Below are positions 58,810-64,000 of a DNA stretch of 64,000 nucleotides, one piece after another. The stretch covers positions 45,621 to 109,620 of the forward strand of contig OMWH01000010.1 of the NCBI GenBank assembly GCA_900314755.1. The letters are read 5' to 3'. Position 1 is the first letter of the stretch; each line of letters starts with the position of its first letter. A program made the position numbers and the translations under genes. This stretch comes from an uncultured Prevotellaceae bacterium (lineage in GTDB: Bacteria; Bacteroidota; Bacteroidia; Bacteroidales; Bacteroidaceae). The notes beneath the pieces were generated by a model. That model made no database searches, had not been told where the DNA came from, and worked only from the letters and a program-made list of their open reading frames with translations.

Positions 58810-60540
58810 ATGCATACACTGAAAGAGCTTAAGAAACTTGCCAAGGAGACATTATCTGGTCCTCAAACAAAAATAGCATTGTTGGGAGATACGGCGACAC
58901 AGTTGTTATCTACCGCTATCCAAGGTGAGGCTGTCGCCAGAAGAATATCCGTGGAGTTCTATGAGGGAGAGTATAGTCAGGTAGAGCGTCAGTTGCTTGA
59001 TACGACCAGTGAGTTGTATGACTTTAACCCAGATATTCTGATTGTCTTTCAATCTACCCATAAATGGTGTGAGCATCATAGTCTTCTGACTGCAGCCCAG
59101 CAGTCTGCCTTGGCAGACGAGCGTCTCGGTTTTATATCGACTATATGCCAGACCCCTCAGTTGGCAAACAAGAAGATTATCTATTTCAACTACCCGGAGA
59201 TAGAAGACACTGTCTTTGGCAGTTATGCCAATAAGGTGGCAGAGTCTTTCACCTATCAGGTTCGTAAACTCAACTATGAGTTGATGAACCTTTCACAGCA
59301 GTATGCTAATTTGTTTGTCTGTGACATCGCCGGACTGCAGAATAAATTAGGGCGTGACATGATGTTTGCCTCTAATGTGTATGTCAGTACGGAGATGGTG
59401 CTAAGTCTGGATGCACTGCCATACGTTGCCTCCCGAGTGATGGATATCGTGGGTGCCATCAAGGGCCAGTTTAAGAAATGCCTGATACTCGACCTCGATA
59501 ACACCGTATGGGGTGGTGTTATCGGTGATGATGGTCTGGAAGGTATCCAACTGGGGCATGGGCTGGGTATCGGTAAGGCATTTACCGAGTTCCAGATGTG
59601 GGTGAAGAAACTCAAACAGCGTGGTATCATCATTTGTGTCGCTTCCAAGAATAACGAGGACACAGCAAAAGAACCCTTTGAGAAGCACCCGGATATGATT
59701 CTCAAGTTGGACGATATTGCGGTGTTCATGGCTAACTGGGAGACGAAGGTGGATAATATCCGTGCTATCCAACAGATTCTGAATATCGGTTTCGACTCGA
59801 TGGTCTTTTTGGATGACAATCCTTTCGAACGGAACATGGTACGGGAACATATTCCTGACATCACCGTCCCGGAGTTGCCTGAGGATCCCGGGGAGTATCT
59901 GGAATACCTTTACTCCCTGAATCTCTTTGAGACAGCTTCCTACAGCAATGCTGATAAAGACCGTACGAGGCAGTATCAGGTAGAGGCGAAGCGTGTGTCG
60001 CTCAGTAAGACCTTCACCAATGAAGCTGATTTTCTGAAGTCTCTTAATATGGTGTCTAAGGTGAGTGGCTTCACGAAGTTTAATACTCCCCGTGTTGCCC
60101 AGTTGTCACAGCGCAGTAACCAGTTCAACCTGCGGACGGTCCGTTATACTGAAGCTGATATAGAGGCATTGGCAGCAGATCCGAAGGTGATAGACCTGAG
60201 TTTCACACTGGAGGACAAATTCGGTGACAATGGTCTGATAGCGGTAATTATTATGAATGAGCAAGACACTGAGACCCTGTTTGTGGATACATGGTTCATG
60301 AGCTGTCGTGTGTTGAAGCGGGGCATGGAGAACTTTACCTTGAATACCATGGTAGAAGAAGCGAGAGCGAGAGGTTACAAACGCATCGTTGGAGAATATC
60401 TGCCGACACCAAAGAATAAGATGGTGGAGGAGCATTATCCCCATTTGGGCTTTACCCCCATCGCAGGTTCTCAGACAGCACAATATGTATTGGATGTCGA
60501 GACATATAAGTCTCGTGAGTGTTATATCGTAAAAGAGTAG
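58810..60540 (+). CDS. HAD-IIIC (FkbH-like) protein with C-terminal GNAT domain, 576 aa
   Basis: ATG 58810 chosen (MHTLKELKKLAKETL); the frame extends to a TTG inside the promoter box. Three domains: an N-terminal SGNH-like region (~20-210), a HAD-IIIC phosphatase domain (CLILDLDNTVWGGVIGDDG near 228, DLDNT nucleophile; VFLDDNPFERNMVRE), and a C-terminal GNAT-like acyltransferase domain (SQRSNQFNLRTVRYTEADIEAL; WFMSCRVLKRGMENFTLN). FkbH-type proteins load a glyceryl group from 1,3-bisphosphoglycerate onto a carrier protein; no carrier protein gene is seen here. In glycan loci they may supply acyl groups for sugars. It starts an operon with the VOC and acyltransferase genes (3-nt gap to VOC). 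Confidence 0.93.
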   Translation: MHTLKELKKLAKETLSGPQTKIALLGDTATQLLSTAIQGEAVARRISVEFYEGEYSQVERQLLDTTSELYDFNPDILIVFQSTHKWCEHHSLLTAAQQSALADERLGFISTICQTPQLANKKIIYFNYPEIEDTVFGSYANKVAESFTYQVRKLNYELMNLSQQYANLFVCDIAGLQNKLGRDMMFASNVYVSTEMVLSLDALPYVASRVMDIVGAIKGQFKKCLILDLDNTVWGGVIGDDGLEGIQLGHGLGIGKAFTEFQMWVKKLKQRGIIICVASKNNEDTAKEPFEKHPDMILKLDDIAVFMANWETKVDNIRAIQQILNIGFDSMVFLDDNPFERNMVREHIPDITVPELPEDPGEYLEYLYSLNLFETASYSNADKDRTRQYQVEAKRVSLSKTFTNEADFLKSLNMVSKVSGFTKFNTPRVAQLSQRSNQFNLRTVRYTEADIEALAADPKVIDLSFTLEDKFGDNGLIAVIIMNEQDTETLFVDTWFMSCRVLKRGMENFTLNTMVEEARARGYKRIVGEYLPTPKNKMVEEHYPHLGFTPIAGSQTAQYVLDVETYKSRECYIVKE

Positions 60541-60543
60541 AAA

Positions 60544-60945
60544 ATGAAATGTCAGTTAGAGCATATCGGATATGTGACGGATGATATCTCCAAGACGGCA
60601 GCGTCCTTCCGTCTGTTAGGTTATAATGCGGGTGCGATAGTGAATGATGACACCCAGCGTACCCGTATCTGTTTTCTAGAGAAACAAGGTGATACCAAGA
60701 TAGAGTTGGTGGAACCTTATGAAGACAACAAGACGATGCAGAAAATGCTGAAGCGGGGTGTCGCTCCGTATCATACCTGCTATCTGGTGGATGATATCGG
60801 TGCAGCCTATGAGGAGATGCTCGATAACGATTTCACACCTTTGTTTAAACCCGTTGAGGCTCCAGCCTTCGGTAATCGCTTAATCTGTTATTTCTTCAAG
60901 CAGGAAGTGGGATTGGTTGAATTGGTAAATCAACATAAGAAGTGA
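60544..60945 (+). CDS. VOC family protein (glyoxalase/epimerase-like), 133 aa
   Basis: A single vicinal-oxygen-chelate fold: CQLEHIGYVTDDISKTAASFRLLGYN (first beta-alpha module, metal-binding His), RICFLEKQGDTKIELVEPYED (Glu), YHTCYLVDDIGAAYEEM (second module, His), and VGLVELVNQ (final Glu). These fit the methylmalonyl-CoA epimerase/glyoxalase superfamily with its four metal ligands. In polysaccharide and secondary-metabolite loci VOC proteins often stand beside FkbH proteins, which suggests that it works on an acyl-carrier or acyl-CoA intermediate; the substrate is unknown. It sits 3 nt after FkbH and overlaps the next start by one base (TGATG). Confidence 0.87.
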   Translation: MKCQLEHIGYVTDDISKTAASFRLLGYNAGAIVNDDTQRTRICFLEKQGDTKIELVEPYEDNKTMQKMLKRGVAPYHTCYLVDDIGAAYEEMLDNDFTPLFKPVEAPAFGNRLICYFFKQEVGLVELVNQHKK

Positions 60946-62021
60946 TGACAACAAACAGAGAGCGTAATTTTGAGGTGATGCGGACAATAGCAATGTTTAG
61001 CATTGTCGTCTATCATTGTATGTGTCATGGTATTGGGAGTGAATATGCCTTTGATTTGCATCGTCCTGTTTCTTTGTGTAACTTCACGTTTTCAGACCTG
61101 TTATTAGCCTTAGGTAGTATAGCCGTCAACCTTTACGTGATGGTCTCTGGCTATTTCTTGGTATCATCGAAGTTCAAGGTCAGCAGAATCGTACGTACAT
61201 GGGTAAGTGCATTCTTTTACTCTGTTTTTATTACCGTTATTTTTCAGGCATTGGCAGTAGAACCCTGGAGTATAATCACTTTTGGTAAGAGTTTCTTCCC
61301 TCTTAGTACAGATGCCTATTGGTTTGTTTCACAATATATAGGTCTTCTGATTCTATCCCCTTTCCTCGCTATGCTTGTCAAACAATTGTCTTACCGGCAA
61401 TATGTGGCTTTGCTGATAGGAATGGGATTTATGGTTATGTCGGTCATTCCTGATTTCCCTTTAGGTAAACGGTTCAGTATTTCTCATGGTAATTCTGTAT
61501 GGAGCTTTGTGTATCTGTTTTTTATCGCAGGTTTTATTCGTCTCCATCTGAAACATATACCTTACGGAAAATTACTGACAGTATTAGTGGGGCTGTTTTT
61601 CGTGACGATGGTGTCGGAGATGATCCTTGGCACTCATCATGGTGTGGGTCATCTTTTATGGTTCAATTACAACGGAATCATTTTGCTCTTCTCTGTAGTG
61701 GTCTTTATCTTTATCCGACAAATAAAGTTCCCAGAGATGGGGATATGGAACATAATGGTAAAAGTAGCACCCTATACTTTTGGAGTATATCTTATACATG
61801 ACAATTTGTTGATGCGTGACTGGCTGTGGTCGACAATCGCTATGACATCTTATGCTGACCAATGGGTTTACCCGTTGGTAGTGATGGCGTCTTGTCTCTT
61901 CATATATGTGACTTGTACATTGATAGAGGTTGCCCGTAAACAACTCTTTGCTCTTTTGAGGATAGATGATATAATCCTCAAGTTAGATAGCTGGTCTTAT
62001 TTTTCGAAGCTCTTTACTTAG
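60945..62021 (+). CDS. Membrane acyltransferase (acyltransferase-3 family), 358 aa
   Basis: ATG 60945 overlaps the VOC stop (TGATG); a GTG one codon earlier is less likely. Acyltransferase-3 signatures: ERNFEVMRTIAMFSIVVYHCMCHG (Arg and His), VNLYVMVSGYFLVSSKFK, AYWFVSQYIGLLILSPFLA, and FGVYLIHDN near the C-terminus. About ten membrane helices. It likely uses acyl groups made or carried with the help of FkbH/VOC to modify the glycan outside or across the inner membrane. The last 39 nt overlap the 3' end of the convergent SGNH gene. Confidence 0.88.
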   Translation: MTTNRERNFEVMRTIAMFSIVVYHCMCHGIGSEYAFDLHRPVSLCNFTFSDLLLALGSIAVNLYVMVSGYFLVSSKFKVSRIVRTWVSAFFYSVFITVIFQALAVEPWSIITFGKSFFPLSTDAYWFVSQYIGLLILSPFLAMLVKQLSYRQYVALLIGMGFMVMSVIPDFPLGKRFSISHGNSVWSFVYLFFIAGFIRLHLKHIPYGKLLTVLVGLFFVTMVSEMILGTHHGVGHLLWFNYNGIILLFSVVVFIFIRQIKFPEMGIWNIMVKVAPYTFGVYLIHDNLLMRDWLWSTIAMTSYADQWVYPLVVMASCLFIYVTCTLIEVARKQLFALLRIDDIILKLDSWSYFSKLFT

Positions 62022-62888
62022 TTTCTCCGAAAAGCGTTTGGCTCCTTCCCTGTTCAGATGACCGAAGTCATAGAATAGCTCTGCATGACCTACAAAGTCG
62101 CTGTCACGATAGTGGTCAAGAAATGGAATGTGATGCTTTTGGGCGAGTTTGCGAGGAAACTCAAAAACATCCTGTTGTGAGCAAACGTACATGGGTGATT
62201 CCACCATGATCAGACGGATATGGTGCTGTTGGCAGTCGTTGATGAAGCGTTCCAGTAATGTTATCTTGACAGAATCCTCTACGAAAGGGTATTCCTCCGC
62301 CTTGATACCGGTGGTGTCCATTACCCCGTCCATGGGCTTCCATCCTTTCAGGCTCCTGTCCATCGATCCAAACTTTCCTGTCAACAAACTGGGAAAACTG
62401 CCCGAATAGCGATAGACCCACGATAACTGGTATTTCCAGTAATTACCTGATTGTCTCAACATCTCATCACAGCCATCACTCATGCCACAATAAGGTGCCA
62501 GGGAATTGGCACGCTCAACATCGGAGTAGGGAGTCTTGAGCCAGTCACAAGGATGTATCTCGAAGATAATCGTCTGAGGTGTGTAACGAGTGAGGATATT
62601 ACTTAACAAACCATAGTGGTAGTAGATGTTCTTAATGCCCCAGTCAGCAGTATTAAAACATCCCTTCCCTAATTCTTTCTCAAAGATGGCTGGTACATAG
62701 TGGTGAAGGCACCGGGAGCTGCCAAAGAAGAGGATAGGGTCACGGGTCGTCTCGTTGGAGTAACTGATTTTGTATTCATCGGTGGCATTTGACTGACTGT
62801 ACAGGAAGCCTAATCCGAAACCCAGCAGTCTGTCGAACACGAAAAACAAGCAGGCAACGATGGCGATATGTAGGAGCAATTTCTTCAT
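61983..62888 (-). CDS. SGNH-type protein, partner of the MBOAT O-acyltransferase, 301 aa
   Basis: Signal anchor (MKKLLLHIAIVACLFFVFDRLLGFGLGFL), then a periplasmic SGNH-like domain: DPILFFGSSRCLHHYVP (block I, with Ser of GSS as nucleophile) and YDFGHLNREGAKRFSEKL (block V, DxxH catalytic pair near 276-279). QTIIFEIHPCDWL and HHIRLIMVESPMY are inner strands. AlgJ/AlgX- and DltD-like proteins of this type take acyl groups from MBOAT proteins and put them on the polymer. The gene begins 3 nt after the MBOAT stop on the same strand. Its 3' end overlaps the acyltransferase gene at 60945. Confidence 0.88.
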   Translation of the reverse strand: MKKLLLHIAIVACLFFVFDRLLGFGLGFLYSQSNATDEYKISYSNETTRDPILFFGSSRCLHHYVPAIFEKELGKGCFNTADWGIKNIYYHYGLLSNILTRYTPQTIIFEIHPCDWLKTPYSDVERANSLAPYCGMSDGCDEMLRQSGNYWKYQLSWVYRYSGSFPSLLTGKFGSMDRSLKGWKPMDGVMDTTGIKAEEYPFVEDSVKITLLERFINDCQQHHIRLIMVESPMYVCSQQDVFEFPRKLAQKHHIPFLDHYRDSDFVGHAELFYDFGHLNREGAKRFSEKLSKELRKIRPAI

Positions 62889-62891
62889 GGG

Positions 62892-64000
62892 TCAGAATTG
62901 GAAGTAGATGAACTGGTTGTTGTCGAAAATACCAAAGAGCAGGATGGCGATGATTTCCAGGGCAATGGTAAGCTCCCAGCGGTATGTCTCCGCAAACCGG
63001 GGAAGATAAAGCTTCTTGTTGGGAAACCACTCTTCCTGGAAGTCCACGTAGATAAGGGCGATGGAGCAGATGGCAGCATTGACCATCGTCGGCATGTCAA
63101 AGAACAATCCTCCGTTCCATGCCTCGGGGATACGGCAGAGGACAGCCCAGAACTCACTGATATCCGTGGAGTGGAACAGCATCAGACCGAAGGTCACTAC
63201 TAAGTAGTTGCCCACCATCTTCATGGCGAAGGGCGAGGTTGGTAGTCCGTGGTTGTTCACCTTAATCTTGGTCTTCTTAAAGAACTGACCGCTGACCATG
63301 AGGGGGATATACCACAGACCATGATAGATACCGAAGAGAAAAAAAGTCCAATCAGCCCCATGCCACATGCCGATGAAGGTCATGTTCAGCATGATGGCGG
63401 CTATAGTACCATTCGTTCCCCAGTTACGTAGTTTGACGTTCAATGGCATAAACACATAATCGGTCAGCCAACTGGTCAGCGACATGTGCCAACGGCTCCA
63501 GTATTGAGAGATATTGAGGGTGAAGAACGGTCTTTTGAAATTCTCTGCAACCTTGAATCCTAACATCAGTGACACACCAATAGCCATCTCGCTATACCCA
63601 CTGAAGTCAGCATACATTTGGAAAGGGTAGAGGAGGGAGGCAAAGAGAATCGATACGGCAGAGTGATGTTCGAAGTTATTCCATACCGCACTGATGTAGA
63701 GGTCCAGACGGTCGGCAATGCACATTTTCATGAACATGCCCCATAACACTCTTCGGAAACCGGTCATCAGATTGTCGGGGTTAAACAGCCGGCTCTGAGT
63801 CAGTTGCTTTAGGAATGGCTTCGGACGATCGATAGGACCAGAGAGAATTGTCGGAAAGAATGCGATGAAGTTGGCAAAGTTAAAGATGTTGTATTCGTGC
63901 CCTATCTTTCCGTGGTAGATGTCCAACGGATAGCTCATCAGTTTAAAGGTGAAGAAGCTCAGACCGATAGGTACGATGATATGTGAAGCCGTCCATGACA
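62892..64000 (-). CDS. MBOAT family O-acyltransferase (AlgI/DltB-like), partial
   Basis: Runs off the right edge; ~369 residues are visible. The frame continues past the internal Met at 63938 as IIVPIGLSFFTFKL, so the start lies beyond 64000. Membrane-bound O-acyltransferase motifs: LMSYPLDIYHGKI, FFPTILSGPIDRP, FWNNF/YADFSGYSEMAIGVSLMLGF, ISQYWSRWHMSLTSWLTDYVF, and the catalytic-type His in MTFIGMWHGADWTFFLFG. AlgI/DltB-type proteins pass acetyl groups across the inner membrane to an SGNH partner, which here is the next gene (3-nt gap). Multi-helix, inner membrane. The visible length fits a ~470-aa family. Confidence 0.93.
   Translation of the reverse strand, partial: SWTASHIIVPIGLSFFTFKLMSYPLDIYHGKIGHEYNIFNFANFIAFFPTILSGPIDRPKPFLKQLTQSRLFNPDNLMTGFRRVLWGMFMKMCIADRLDLYISAVWNNFEHHSAVSILFASLLYPFQMYADFSGYSEMAIGVSLMLGFKVAENFKRPFFTLNISQYWSRWHMSLTSWLTDYVFMPLNVKLRNWGTNGTIAAIMLNMTFIGMWHGADWTFFLFGIYHGLWYIPLMVSGQFFKKTKIKVNNHGLPTSPFAMKMVGNYLVVTFGLMLFHSTDISEFWAVLCRIPEAWNGGLFFDMPTMVNAAICSIALIYVDFQEEWFPNKKLYLPRFAETYRWELTIALEIIAILLFGIFDNNQFIYFQF

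Noticed and set aside
1-64000. tRNA, rRNA or riboswitch genes
   Set aside because: Intergenic regions were read for cloverleaf and known aptamer patterns; none was found, though small RNAs without known motifs cannot be excluded.

Overview
The window looks like chromosome from a member of the Bacteroidota, most likely a Prevotellaceae (Prevotella/Segatella-type) bacterium. The evidence is the promoter pattern (TTTG or TTG, 19-20 bp spacer, TAnnTTTG), the lack of Shine-Dalgarno sites, and family content: PorT-type barrels, DUF3078, DUF1573, DUF1846, a DPP5-like S9 peptidase, a type IX sorting domain, DUF3575/DUF5119/fimbrillin genes and HU-like (HIG) gene fragments. Genus is an inference. I saw no rRNA, tRNA, CRISPR array, IS transposase or prophage.

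Layout. 0-4.8 kb: the 3' end of nuoN, three outer-membrane beta-barrel genes, a 22-bp tandem repeat array and two unrecognised envelope genes. 4.8-12.9 kb: uvrA, a tiny T9SS type B domain protein, a LysM/periplasmic-binding protein, a PorT-like barrel, a POT peptide transporter and an EEP nuclease. 12.9-23.1 kb: an MFS transporter, a transpeptidase-only PBP coupled to a DPP5-like peptidase, DUF1846, yidC, DUF3078 and DUF1573. 23.2-38.2 kb: a fimbrial locus with DUF3575, DUF5119, two fimbrillins separated by terminators, repeats and a DUF2442 gene, and a 3,207-residue secreted repeat protein. 38.2-44.9 kb: a LuxR-type two-component system divergent from a frameshifted OmpA-family gene and two secreted proteins, bounded by inverted HU gene fragments. 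44.9-48.2 kb: aspS, two small winged-helix-like proteins and a hexapeptide acyltransferase. 48.3-64 kb: a surface-polysaccharide region with five glycosyltransferase genes (two disrupted), three membrane acyltransferase-3 proteins, an FkbH-like protein, a VOC protein and an SGNH/MBOAT O-acetylation pair that runs off the right edge.

How the parts work together. Most genes build or modify the cell envelope: YidC inserts membrane proteins, the barrels and fimbrillins form surface structures, the PBP, the lysozyme-like protein and the LysM protein act on peptidoglycan, and the right third makes and acetylates a surface glycan.

The most unusual signals are repeats. Three tandem arrays share an exact 22-bp period, and two of them are built from the same 19-bp dyad plus 3-bp spacer. 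Two ATP-binding-protein genes are each flanked by 49-59 bp direct repeats that begin at a start codon or stop codon and leave the displaced neighbour with a promoter. A DUF2442 gene sits between duplicated terminators. Two divergent promoter pairs share a central CAATTG as both -33 elements. Several genes start only 4-8 nt after the -7 element, which implies leaderless mRNAs.
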